Shown: positions 36,188 through 44,467 of the stretch, piece after piece
Numbering within the stretch: the first letter of the stretch is position 1
Layout: each line of letters opens with the position of its first letter
From: Oleidesulfovibrio sp964593925
GTDB taxonomy: Bacteria; Desulfobacterota; Desulfovibrionia; Desulfovibrionales; Desulfovibrionaceae
Length of the DNA: 64,000 nucleotides
Reading direction: 5' to 3'
Assembly: GCA_964593925.1 (NCBI GenBank)
Contig: CAZQKM010000011.1
Coordinates: 6,621-70,620 of the forward strand
Position numbers and translations under genes: made by a program
The notes under the pieces: model-generated
The model's database searches: none
Seen by the model: the letters and a program-made list of their open reading frames with translations, nothing else
What the model was told of the DNA's origin: nothing

Positions 36188-36761
36188 TGCCGGGCCACCC
36201 CCACCAACATGGCCATTCTGGCGGTGCACTTCTGCCCAGAAGAACACCCTACAAACAACGCCCTGTTTCCCACCAACTATGCGCTAACACTCGTCCCATA
36301 TGGCGCTGCATCAATACGACCTAAGGGGTACGGCGGGGCAATCCCCGCCCCCCCATACGAGGTATTCAGGGCTCTAATACTTGCGAACAAGCAGCCTAAT
36401 GTTTTAAAAATTGTGGTTGCCGCGTTGATACACTCAACGTTCCCGCATATGCCATGCCTTAATAAAAGGGCTGCCAACACGTATACCCGGAGAACCGTAT
36501 GCAGACTCCAAATCACTATCCCATGTGCTGCACGATTTTTGCATAAAATCCTCAGCAGGTATCTATAAAAAAAATGTAACGAGGCGGGCAAGACTCACAG
36601 TACGCCCCAACGCTTGTCTGTACAACACCTCCTTTTACGGTGGTATACGATTCTTTGCCCTTATTTTGCAGCAGGCTTGGTACAAAAAATTTTCAGAATC
36701 GTTTTCCACACAAGCATGGCGCGGCCTTATCAGACTGCCGACCACGGAGCTGACAGCAATA
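36188..36761. other. Gene-free stretch upstream of pseC
   Basis: 570 bases. A stable hairpin GGCGGGG-CAAT-CCCCGCC at about 36333-36350 lacks a T-run. The frame leading into pseC is open to 36525, but the added 79 residues have no family counterpart and no good start. I see no second gene. Confidence 0.5.
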
Positions 36762-37910
36762 ATGACTACCCAAAATATCCCTTATGGCAGACATTTGATC
36801 GACGAAAAGGATATTGCCGCTGTAACAGAGGCATTGCGCTCAGAATGGCTGACTTGTGGCCCCCGCGTATATGACTTTGAACAAGCTGTTGCCGCATATT
36901 GCGGTACGCAAACCGCAGTGGCGGTCTGCAACGGTACCGCAGCGCTGCACTGTGCCGTTGCAGCCTTTGATGTGGGCCCGGGAGACGAAGTAATCGTTCC
37001 TCCGCTTACCTTCTGCGCCACAGCAAACGCGGTTGTCTATCAGGGGGCAACCCCCGTGTTTGCAGATATATCTCCTGAAACGCTGTTGCTCGACCCCAGG
37101 GCGGTCGAGGCCTGTATCACCAATAGAACCAAGGGCATCATCGCCGTTGATTACACCGGGCACCCATGTGACTACAGCGCGTTGCGGAGCATTGCCAGCC
37201 GCAACAAAATCTTTCTTGTGGCCGATGCCTGCCACTCGTTGGGTGGAAGCTGGCAGGGCTGCCCTGTTGGCACGCTAGCTGATATTACCTGTCTGAGTTT
37301 TCACCCTGTTAAACACATCACAACGGGTGAAGGAGGTATGGCGCTTACAGATGATCCCACCCTGGCCCGCCGTATGAGCCTGATGCGTAACCACGGGATA
37401 GATAAAGATGTTGCCCAACGAGCGGCCTTGGACACCTGGCAGTATGACATGGTAGACTTGGGACACAACTACCGCATTACAGATATCCAATGCGCCCTTG
37501 GCCTAGAGCAGTTAAAAAAACTACCCGCTTGGCTGCAACAGCGGACCAGGATGGCAGAACTGTATACAAAAGCCTTGGCAGACATTCCGGGCATAACACC
37601 TTTACAGCAGCTTCCGGAGGCAACGCATGCATGGCACCTATATGTGGTCCGCGTAGATACGCAAAAAACCCCGGGACGCGATGCGGTCATCCACAGGCTG
37701 CGAAAAAAAAGGATTCTGGCCAATGTTCACTATATTCCCGTGTATAAGCACTCTTTCTACCGCCGCTTATTGCAGAACACACCACCTTTATGCCCGGTAA
37801 GCGACGCCGCATTTGAAGAGATTCTCAGCCTACCCCTGCATGCCGGAATGTGTGAAGCCGATGTCAAACATGTTGTCGCCACCCTACGTCATTGCCTGCA
37901 GGAGAAATAA
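36762..37910 (+). CDS. pseC: UDP-4-amino-4,6-dideoxy-N-acetyl-beta-L-altrosamine transaminase PseC
   Basis: 382 residues of the DegT/DnrJ/EryC1 aminotransferase fold. The opening IPYGRHLIDEKDIAAVTEAL, CNGTAALHCAV, DACHSLGG and FHPVKHITTGEGGM (PLP lysine in HPVKHIT) are diagnostic, and NVHYIPVY near the end is typical of PseC. It adds the 4-amino group from glutamate to the PseB product. ATG 36762 gives the standard family length; the GGAG upstream is far (13 bases). The synthase gene starts two bases after its stop. Confidence 0.95.
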   Translation: MTTQNIPYGRHLIDEKDIAAVTEALRSEWLTCGPRVYDFEQAVAAYCGTQTAVAVCNGTAALHCAVAAFDVGPGDEVIVPPLTFCATANAVVYQGATPVFADISPETLLLDPRAVEACITNRTKGIIAVDYTGHPCDYSALRSIASRNKIFLVADACHSLGGSWQGCPVGTLADITCLSFHPVKHITTGEGGMALTDDPTLARRMSLMRNHGIDKDVAQRAALDTWQYDMVDLGHNYRITDIQCALGLEQLKKLPAWLQQRTRMAELYTKALADIPGITPLQQLPEATHAWHLYVVRVDTQKTPGRDAVIHRLRKKRILANVHYIPVYKHSFYRRLLQNTPPLCPVSDAAFEEILSLPLHAGMCEADVKHVVATLRHCLQEK

Positions 37911-37912
37911 CC

Positions 37913-38770
37913 ATGTGCGTACAGTTCATTGCCGAAATTTCAAGTAACCACAACGCAAGCTTAGAGCGATGCCTGCAATTCGTTGATCTGGCAGCGGATA
38001 TCGGCTGCGATGGCGTCAAATTTCAGCTTTTTAAAATCGCACAACTCTTTGCTCCAGAAATTTTGGCAAGATCCGCAATCCACCGCGCCCGCAAATCTTG
38101 GGAACTCCCCGTTCACTTTCTGCCTCCCATTGCTCAACGCAGCAAAGAGCGAGGACTTGCCTTCAGTTGTACGCCGTTTGATTTACAGGCTGTTGCAGAG
38201 TTAGCTCCGTATGTCGATTTTTTCAAAATTGCTTCTTACGAACTTACCTGGCCTGCACTCCTGAACGCCTGTGCTAAAACCGGCAAGTCCATTGTCCTGT
38301 CTACGGGAATGTCAACCCTTGATGAAGTGGAACAGGCTGCTGCCACCCTACGCAATGCAGGGTGTACCGATCTGACTCTGCTACATTGTGTGTCGCACTA
38401 TCCTTCTGTGCCGGAACAATCAAACCTTGCCTGTATCCAAACCCTACGCGATACCTGCCAGTGCAAGACAGGCTGGTCTGATCACTCGGTCTCTGCAGGA
38501 GTCATCCACCGGGCTGTGCATGCCTTTTCTGCCTCCATGATCGAGTTTCACCTTGATCTTGAGGGTGAAGGCATCGAATATCAGGCTGGACACTGCTGGC
38601 TCCCGGAAGCCATGGCACAGGTCATCAAAGATATTCGGGAGGGCCTGTCCGCAACCGGAAACGGAATAAAAAGGTATGCAGACAGCGAAGAACAGGAACG
38701 ATTCTGGCGGGCAGACCCCAAGGATGGGCTACGTCCATTTCAGAGTATCAGAGCCGATTTTTCCGGATAG
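37913..38770 (+). CDS. NeuB-family nonulosonate synthase without SAF domain
   Basis: 285 residues, TIM-barrel of the NeuB/PseI/LegI family: FIAEISSNHNASLERCLQ, GVKFQLFK, FFKIASYEL, LSTGMSTLDEVEQA, LLHCVSHYPS and GWSDHSVSAG. It should condense phosphoenolpyruvate with the hexose made by PseB, PseC and PseG to give a nine-carbon acid. Usual members have about 340 residues, with a C-terminal SAF (antifreeze-like) domain over the active site; here the protein ends after the barrel (DPKDGLRPFQSI). The usual EKH...MPGPDHKASL stretch reads EFHLDLEGEGIEYQAGH: the histidine stays, the lysine is lost. It is coupled to pseC and the SpsF-like gene. Confidence 0.88.
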   Translation: MCVQFIAEISSNHNASLERCLQFVDLAADIGCDGVKFQLFKIAQLFAPEILARSAIHRARKSWELPVHFLPPIAQRSKERGLAFSCTPFDLQAVAELAPYVDFFKIASYELTWPALLNACAKTGKSIVLSTGMSTLDEVEQAAATLRNAGCTDLTLLHCVSHYPSVPEQSNLACIQTLRDTCQCKTGWSDHSVSAGVIHRAVHAFSASMIEFHLDLEGEGIEYQAGHCWLPEAMAQVIKDIREGLSATGNGIKRYADSEEQERFWRADPKDGLRPFQSIRADFSG

Positions 38771-38778
38771 GAGTGCGT

Positions 38779-39906
38779 ATGTTCTGCGTTGCGGTTGTGG
38801 AAGCTCGCATGGGGTCTACCCGTTTTCCCGGCAAAGTCCTTGCTCCGCTGGCAGGTATGCCCCTTTTGCAGCACATTGGTTTGCGGCTGAACGCTTGTGC
38901 GGTGTTGGAAAAGGTTGTTCTTGCAACATCCACACTACCGCCTGACGATATCTTGGCAGAACGTGCTCCTGCGTTGGGATTTGAAGTCATCCGCGGGCCA
39001 GAAGATGACTTGCTGGCACGCCACCTTCTTGTACTTGAAAGGTATGCCCCGGATATCATGGTCCGCATAACAGGCGACTGCCCACTTGTGGACCCGGACG
39101 TGCTCATACGCCTTGTGAAACTGCTTGAAAGCAGCGGCGCTGACTATGCCACCGTGCGTCCCGGGACACCATGCATACATGAGGGCATTGATCCCTTCCG
39201 GGGGGCTCTGTTACGCAGGCTTTCCCGTGCCTGTGACAAAAATCCAGTGGTAAAAGAACATGTTGTGACCTGGCTGAAAAAACACCCGGGCTTCGCGAAT
39301 ATTGCCTACCTTGCCCTGCCCCAACGCGAACAGCTGGCCGGAGTACGCATTAGTGTAGATACGCCTGCTGATCTGGCCTTTCTTGAACAGATATACTCCC
39401 GCCTTGGCGTACCAGCAGGCCATGCCGATATCCGCGAAGTGGCAGACCTCCTGCGCACCCACCCCGAGTTACTACGTATGAACAGCCATGTTGTGCAAAA
39501 AGCAGCTGGAGCGCATGCCACACGAGTTGTTATACGCTGCTTTAGCCATGCATACGGACCGACGCTGGCCCTGCTTGCCGGAGTACTACGTGATATTCAT
39601 GGATTCGGTATACGCTTTTCCCTTGACGATCCAGCGGTGGAGCACCCCGATTTTTCGCCTTTTGCATATGTTGAAAACCCCATGGATTTTCAGCCAGATA
39701 TCATTCTTGATGCAGGACAACAGGGAGACTCTACAGATACTCCCTCAATGCTGCTGACCCTGGCAAACGGCCATATGCACATTCTTCCCGGCCATGATAT
39801 GTATTTTTCGCCAATCGCGGTCATTACCGATGACACGGGTATCCGAAAGGCTGCTGATACCCTGTCCCACCTCTGCCGGTTCACAGGCCAACCCCAGAGA
39901 AACTGA
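38779..39906 (+). CDS. SpsF-type cytidylyltransferase/glycosyltransferase with C-terminal extra domain
   Basis: 375 residues from ATG 38779, with GGAG directly upstream; GTG 38773 is the alternative. Residues 1-240 are an NTP-transferase fold of the SpsF/GlmU-like group: VAVVEARMGSTRFPGKVLAPLAG, RITGDCPLVDPDV and YATVRPG. It should make the CMP-activated nonulosonic acid, taking the place of PseF. Residues 245-375 form an additional alpha/beta domain (RVVIRCFSHAYGPTLALLAGVL, FQPDIILDAGQQG) that I cannot assign and that SpsF lacks. It lies eight bases after the synthase. Confidence 0.82.
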   Translation: MFCVAVVEARMGSTRFPGKVLAPLAGMPLLQHIGLRLNACAVLEKVVLATSTLPPDDILAERAPALGFEVIRGPEDDLLARHLLVLERYAPDIMVRITGDCPLVDPDVLIRLVKLLESSGADYATVRPGTPCIHEGIDPFRGALLRRLSRACDKNPVVKEHVVTWLKKHPGFANIAYLALPQREQLAGVRISVDTPADLAFLEQIYSRLGVPAGHADIREVADLLRTHPELLRMNSHVVQKAAGAHATRVVIRCFSHAYGPTLALLAGVLRDIHGFGIRFSLDDPAVEHPDFSPFAYVENPMDFQPDIILDAGQQGDSTDTPSMLLTLANGHMHILPGHDMYFSPIAVITDDTGIRKAADTLSHLCRFTGQPQRN

Positions 39907-40283
39907 AAAAGTGTGTATACACGCGGCGACCACAAAAATAGCTCTTCGCTTATGGAGCAGCACATGCCACATGACAGACATGAACATGTATACCCTTACC
40001 AAAGGCAGCTGGGCAAACATGCTGTCAGCCATCCTACAGCCCAAAAACCAGGCACTAAAGACCCATGGTTCAGTCTGCAATTGACACACGCCCTCCCAAA
40101 TCCCGAACTATGGCAAGGAGCATCTCATGGCACAAAAAGGTAGCCATGCTACAGATACTTCCCAAGGGCGTTTGCCACAAGATTCTCTCCTGCCGCAGCC
40201 CCCTACCCGTCTGGCGCGGAGATGAGAAATCATGGGCCTTACGAGCTATCCCCCAACCTTCATGAATACAAAGTGGAGCCAGT
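39907..40283. other. Gene-free stretch upstream of pseG
   Basis: About 375 bases between the SpsF-like gene and pseG. Only short frames without binding sites. One GG-N10-GC occurrence (about 39952) lacks the conserved -24 and -12 bases and is not counted as a promoter. Confidence 0.45.
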
Positions 40284-41324
40284 ATGCAGATGCCCACCCC
40301 CGTTGTCATGTTTCGATGCGATGCCTCGCCCGCGCAAGGACATGGGCATGTCAGCCGCTGCCTATCTATCGCCAATGCACTGCGTACAATGCGCCCTTGG
40401 CGTACCATATTCATGCTGGGGTCGCCCCACGCACGAGACAGGATTATACAATATGGCCACGAGGTTATTCTTCCGCCTACCAAAGTAATGCCCGACAACT
40501 GGCAAGTGCAAACACTGCAATATATTAATCCGGATATACTTCTGCTGGACGCACCTAAGGGGTTTCCCGAAGAACTGGCAGCCCAGCGTGCCGCAACAGG
40601 AGGATTAACCGTGGTGCTTGACGATATCGGCCCGTTGCGCCGCCATGCCCAGGCCGCCTATTATCCCCCGGCTCCAGAAGTGGCTTTGCTGGACTGGACA
40701 GGCTGTGCCACGGAAGTCTTCAGCGGATTTGGGTGGATGCCTTTGGGTACGGGCTTTTCCCCCCACCCGCGTAGTGCCCTAAACGATATCCCCAGGCTAC
40801 TAATCACAATGGGGGGGGCTGACCCTGCAAAACTGACCCTGCGAGCCCTGGAGCTGCTGCATACCGCACCCTTGCGGCATACAGCCTTTTCCATAAAGGT
40901 AATCATTGGTCCCTATTTTACGTATACTACAGAGCTACAGGCATATCTTGATACGCTGGATATGGTAGTGGAACACATTGAGTCGCCCTCTGATATGGGA
41001 GCCATCATGGCTGCCAGCGACATGGCCATCTGCTCCTTTGGGGTCAGCGCTTACGAATTGGCATGTTGCGGTGTGCCCGCGTCCTACTTCTGCCTTACTC
41101 CGCAGCACGATGCCATGGCAAAAGTCTTTGCCCAGCACGGCGCTGCCTTAAATCTTGGGGTCTACCATGCAGTCGACAAGACCGCAGCAGCCCGTGCCAT
41201 GGCACACCTGCTGTCGTCCCCGAAAAAATTGAAACGCATGAGCACTCGTGCAGCCGAGCTTGTTGACGGCCAAGGCGCGCAACGGATTGCCGGCGACATG
41301 ATACAACGCATGGAAGCAGGATAA
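40284..41324 (+). CDS. pseG: UDP-2,4-diacetamido-2,4,6-trideoxy-beta-L-altropyranose hydrolase PseG
   Basis: 346 residues of GT-B fold. The opening VVMFRCDASPAQGHGHVSRCLSIA is the PseG/SpsG pattern, with the histidine (H22) that acts in UDP removal; LLITMGGADPAK and SFGVSAYELACCGVPASYF follow in the C-terminal half. It releases UDP from the 2,4-diamino sugar before the synthase. Normal length. In the standard pathway PseH acetylates the 4-amino group between PseC and PseG; no such acetyltransferase is found near it. Confidence 0.88.
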   Translation: MQMPTPVVMFRCDASPAQGHGHVSRCLSIANALRTMRPWRTIFMLGSPHARDRIIQYGHEVILPPTKVMPDNWQVQTLQYINPDILLLDAPKGFPEELAAQRAATGGLTVVLDDIGPLRRHAQAAYYPPAPEVALLDWTGCATEVFSGFGWMPLGTGFSPHPRSALNDIPRLLITMGGADPAKLTLRALELLHTAPLRHTAFSIKVIIGPYFTYTTELQAYLDTLDMVVEHIESPSDMGAIMAASDMAICSFGVSAYELACCGVPASYFCLTPQHDAMAKVFAQHGAALNLGVYHAVDKTAAARAMAHLLSSPKKLKRMSTRAAELVDGQGAQRIAGDMIQRMEAG

Positions 41325-41951
41325 ACGTACAGGCCAATAAGAACAACTACCAAGCACCGGAGCTACACAGTATTACGGCAAATGTCCTTAACGAGATATG
41401 GGGAGCCAGACGCCTTCCGTGCTGCGAGGCTGGGCAGCATGGGGACGCGTTACAGATAACAGCCCTGACATTTCCCACAGGGAACAAAAGATAAAGGGGC
41501 ATCGCTTTAAAAGCGCAGGCCTGTCGACCTCTTGAAATGCAGCCTTTGCCTTACCCAGCAAGCGGTTGTGGGGCCCAGCACACCAGGCGCTATTCATGGC
41601 GCATGGCATGTAAGCATATCCTTGGTCCGCATCCTGTATTCAGAGGTGGCAAAAAACGGTATTTCAAAGGTACTCTCTGTGTTGCCGCACTCAATGGCTG
41701 CATCCCCATTCAGCAGGCGTTATGTGAAAAACAGAATTGTTCCCCTGGTGGGCAGGTATGGTCGTTGATATCAACTATTTCTCATTCAATGCATTACCGT
41801 GTATACTTAAATGGAATGGCCTTGGAATAGCCGCAGTAGATAATGTAGCCCCAGCCCGCTACCAGAATAAGTGGCCCCATAAATATCCTAAACAGTTATT
41901 AATGCCATATAGCCCTGCTTTCCACCGTAACTTCTTTACAGGAGGCCGTAC
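41325..41951. other. Gene-free stretch upstream of the DXS-SDR-ligase operon
   Basis: About 630 bases. Three overlapping plus-strand frames of 78-97 codons cross it but lack ribosome binding sites. TGGCCTTGGAATAGC at about 41817-41831 has GG-N10-GC but poor -24/-12 bases. The gap isolates the next three genes as a separate transcript. Confidence 0.5.
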
Positions 41952-43718
41952 GTGATCCCTCTTGAATCTTTGACTCCGGCAAAAGTAAAAGCGTTGCCAC
42001 AGGACGAGCTCCCGTCTTTGGCAGATGCCATCAGAGGTTTTCTGCTCGACAACATCTCCCAAACAGGCGGGCATATTGGTGCCAATCTGGGAACAGTGGA
42101 GCTGACCATTGCGCTACACTATGTATTTGACTCTCCCACCGATGCCATACTCTGGGACACCGGACACCAAGGCTATGCCCACAAAATTATTACAGGGCGA
42201 GCTGCCATGTTTCCCTCGTTGAACACATACGGCGGCATGAATCGCTTTGTCTCCTGCCATGAAAGCGAACACGATGTCATGGAAGCCTCCCATGCCGGAA
42301 CCTCGCTATCCATGGCCCTGGGTATGGCTCTTGCACGGCGTATGCATGGACATCCTGGCTGGACCATTCCCATCATCGGTGATGGCGCGCTTTGTGAAGG
42401 GCTGGCCCTGGAAGCTTTGAACCACATCGCGGTGGAGCCGGACATAAAAACAGCCTTGGTCGTACATGATAACGGGTACGCTATCAGCCCGGGCTTTGGG
42501 GCATTGCACAACTATCTGCAAAGCCGCCCTCTGGGCACCACAACGCCCGATACGCTGTTTACAGCACTTGATTACAAGGCCCTGGGCCCGGTAGACGGGC
42601 ATGACGTACACGCGCTGATCGACGCGTTCAACCGCGTACGCCAAGAAGAGCAAACCATGCTTGTGCACGTAAAAACAAAAAAAGGGTACGGCTACCCCTT
42701 GGCAGATGCCCACCCTGTCAAAATGCATTTTTCTTTTCCTTTTGACCTAGAAACAGGAGCGCTTAAAGAGCCACAGGCAGGGAGATGTTATCAGGATGTT
42801 GCTGCCGAAGTTGTGGGTGAGGCCATGGACACAGACAGCAGCGTTGTGGCGATTACTCCATCAACGCTGTATGCCACAGGCCTTACCCCCGTGTTCTTGC
42901 GCCATCCTGCAAGATGCTTTGACCCGGGCATGGAAGAACAGCATGCCATGACCATGGCCGCAGGAATTGCCAAAGCAGGTGGCAAGCCCGTGGTATTTTA
43001 CCAGTCGACTTTCATGCAAAGGGCGTTTGACCAACTTTTTCATGATATCTGCTTTGCCGACCTGCCAGTGTTGCTGCTGGCTGTACGGTCCGGATTTGCG
43101 GGGTATGACAACCCCACACACCATGGTATTTATGATCTTTCTTACCTGCAATGTCTGCCCAATCTGCGCATCTTGTATCCCAAAGATGCCTTTGAACTAC
43201 GGGCCATGGTGCAAAACCAGCTCTGCGCCCTTACAGGTCCGGTTCTTATTCTGATGCCATATGGCCCCCTGGAAGAATGGGATGCCGCTGTACTCTCGCA
43301 ACCCGCAGCACAACTGCTTGCGCCGGAAACCCTGCTGTCAGGGCAAGATGTGTTGCTCCTGGCCGTGGGCAACACATGCGCAACAGCCCAAAAAGCCGTC
43401 GAGCTCTTGCGGACCAAGGGAGTAGAGGCAGGGCTTATTAACATCCGCCAGATAAAGCCCCTGGATGAAAAAAACCTTCTCCCCATGCTTTCATCATATA
43501 CGCGCATCGTCACCATTGAAGAAGGTGTACTCAGCGGAGGGTTCGGTGCGGCCATTGCCTGCCTGTTACAGGACCGCCAGCTTGCCTCCCCGCTGCTGCG
43601 TATCGGGCTGCCCTGCGCTTTCATAGAACCGGGTTCCAGCCAGGAGCTTTGCCATACATACGGGCTTACTGCACAGGGCATTGCTGAACAAATCATGCAA
43701 AGGTGGACAGATTTATGA
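41952..43718 (+). CDS. DXS-like thiamine diphosphate-dependent transketolase-family enzyme
   Basis: 588 residues built like 1-deoxy-D-xylulose-5-phosphate synthase: TGGHIGANLGTVELTIALHYV, WDTGHQGYAHKIITGR, the thiamine motif IIGDGALCEGLALEALN ... HDNGYAIS, and a C-terminal half with FDPGMEEQHAMTMAAG containing the catalytic glutamate. True DXS has about 620-640 residues and SESEYDAFGTGHSSTS, which here reads HESEHDVMEASHAGTS; the lead segment is also shorter. I read it as a paralogue joining pyruvate (or another alpha-keto acid) to a carbonyl substrate for the surface glycan. GTG start with AGGAGG upstream; its stop overlaps the SDR start (ATGA). Confidence 0.85.
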   Translation: MIPLESLTPAKVKALPQDELPSLADAIRGFLLDNISQTGGHIGANLGTVELTIALHYVFDSPTDAILWDTGHQGYAHKIITGRAAMFPSLNTYGGMNRFVSCHESEHDVMEASHAGTSLSMALGMALARRMHGHPGWTIPIIGDGALCEGLALEALNHIAVEPDIKTALVVHDNGYAISPGFGALHNYLQSRPLGTTTPDTLFTALDYKALGPVDGHDVHALIDAFNRVRQEEQTMLVHVKTKKGYGYPLADAHPVKMHFSFPFDLETGALKEPQAGRCYQDVAAEVVGEAMDTDSSVVAITPSTLYATGLTPVFLRHPARCFDPGMEEQHAMTMAAGIAKAGGKPVVFYQSTFMQRAFDQLFHDICFADLPVLLLAVRSGFAGYDNPTHHGIYDLSYLQCLPNLRILYPKDAFELRAMVQNQLCALTGPVLILMPYGPLEEWDAAVLSQPAAQLLAPETLLSGQDVLLLAVGNTCATAQKAVELLRTKGVEAGLINIRQIKPLDEKNLLPMLSSYTRIVTIEEGVLSGGFGAAIACLLQDRQLASPLLRIGLPCAFIEPGSSQELCHTYGLTAQGIAEQIMQRWTDL

Positions 43719-44467
43719 GTAGATTGGCACAAAAATCAGCTGTTATTACAGGCTCTTCAAGAGGTATAGGCAAAGCCCTTGCCTTGGCATTTGCCCAAGA
43801 AAAAGCCCGCATCGTCGTGACCTATCAGTCTGCTCGCGAAGAAGCAGAAGCAACCGCACAAAAAATTCAAGCCATAGGCGGCACATGCATTGTCAGCCAA
43901 CTTGACGTCAGAAGCAGAGAGTCTGTGCGGGCATGCTTCGAAAAAACAGTTCGTCAGTTTGGCTCCATTGATATCCTAGTCAACAATGCCGGTATCAACC
44001 GTCGTGGCCTGTTTGAAGAAGCCACAGACGAAGACTGGGACCAAGTCATGGAAGTCAACCTCAAGGGACCGTTCATCTGCTCTCAAGAAGTATTCCCGTA
44101 CATGAAACGGCAAGGCGGTGGTCGAATCCTCAATATTTCCTCTGTGGCAGGGCAATACCATGGCCCCAAAACAGTTCATTATGCCGTATCAAAAGCCGGC
44201 TTGAACAGTCTGACTAAAGTTGTGGCACGGTATGGAGCTCCACATAACATCTTGGTAAACGCTGTGGCTCCCGGACTGGTACCTACTGACCAGACTCAGG
44301 ATGAAGTCAATTCACAAGCGGGCAAGGCCGTCATTGGCATGACCCTGCTCAAACGTCCCTGCACCATGGAAGACATCACCAGCGCCTGTCTGCTCTTGGT
44401 GGAAGACGCACAGCAATATATCACCGGCCAAGTGCTTAGCGTAAGCGGAGGAGCCTACCTTGGATAA
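43715..44467 (+). CDS. Short-chain dehydrogenase/reductase (FabG-like)
   Basis: 250 residues, classical SDR: cofactor loop TGSSRGIGKALALAF, NNAGINRRG, catalytic serine region NISSVAGQ and YAVSK. Unlike housekeeping FabG it has no adjacent fatty-acid genes. It is coupled to the DXS-like gene by ATGA (43715-43718) and overlaps the ligase by eight bases, so it likely reduces a keto group in the product of the DXS-like enzyme. Confidence 0.93.
   Translation: MSRLAQKSAVITGSSRGIGKALALAFAQEKARIVVTYQSAREEAEATAQKIQAIGGTCIVSQLDVRSRESVRACFEKTVRQFGSIDILVNNAGINRRGLFEEATDEDWDQVMEVNLKGPFICSQEVFPYMKRQGGGRILNISSVAGQYHGPKTVHYAVSKAGLNSLTKVVARYGAPHNILVNAVAPGLVPTDQTQDEVNSQAGKAVIGMTLLKRPCTMEDITSACLLLVEDAQQYITGQVLSVSGGAYLG

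Noticed and set aside
41817..41831. Sigma-54-like element before the DXS-like gene
   Set aside because: GG-N10-GC spacing is present, but the -24 and -12 bases do not match beyond TGGC and GC, and it is 120 bases from the start.
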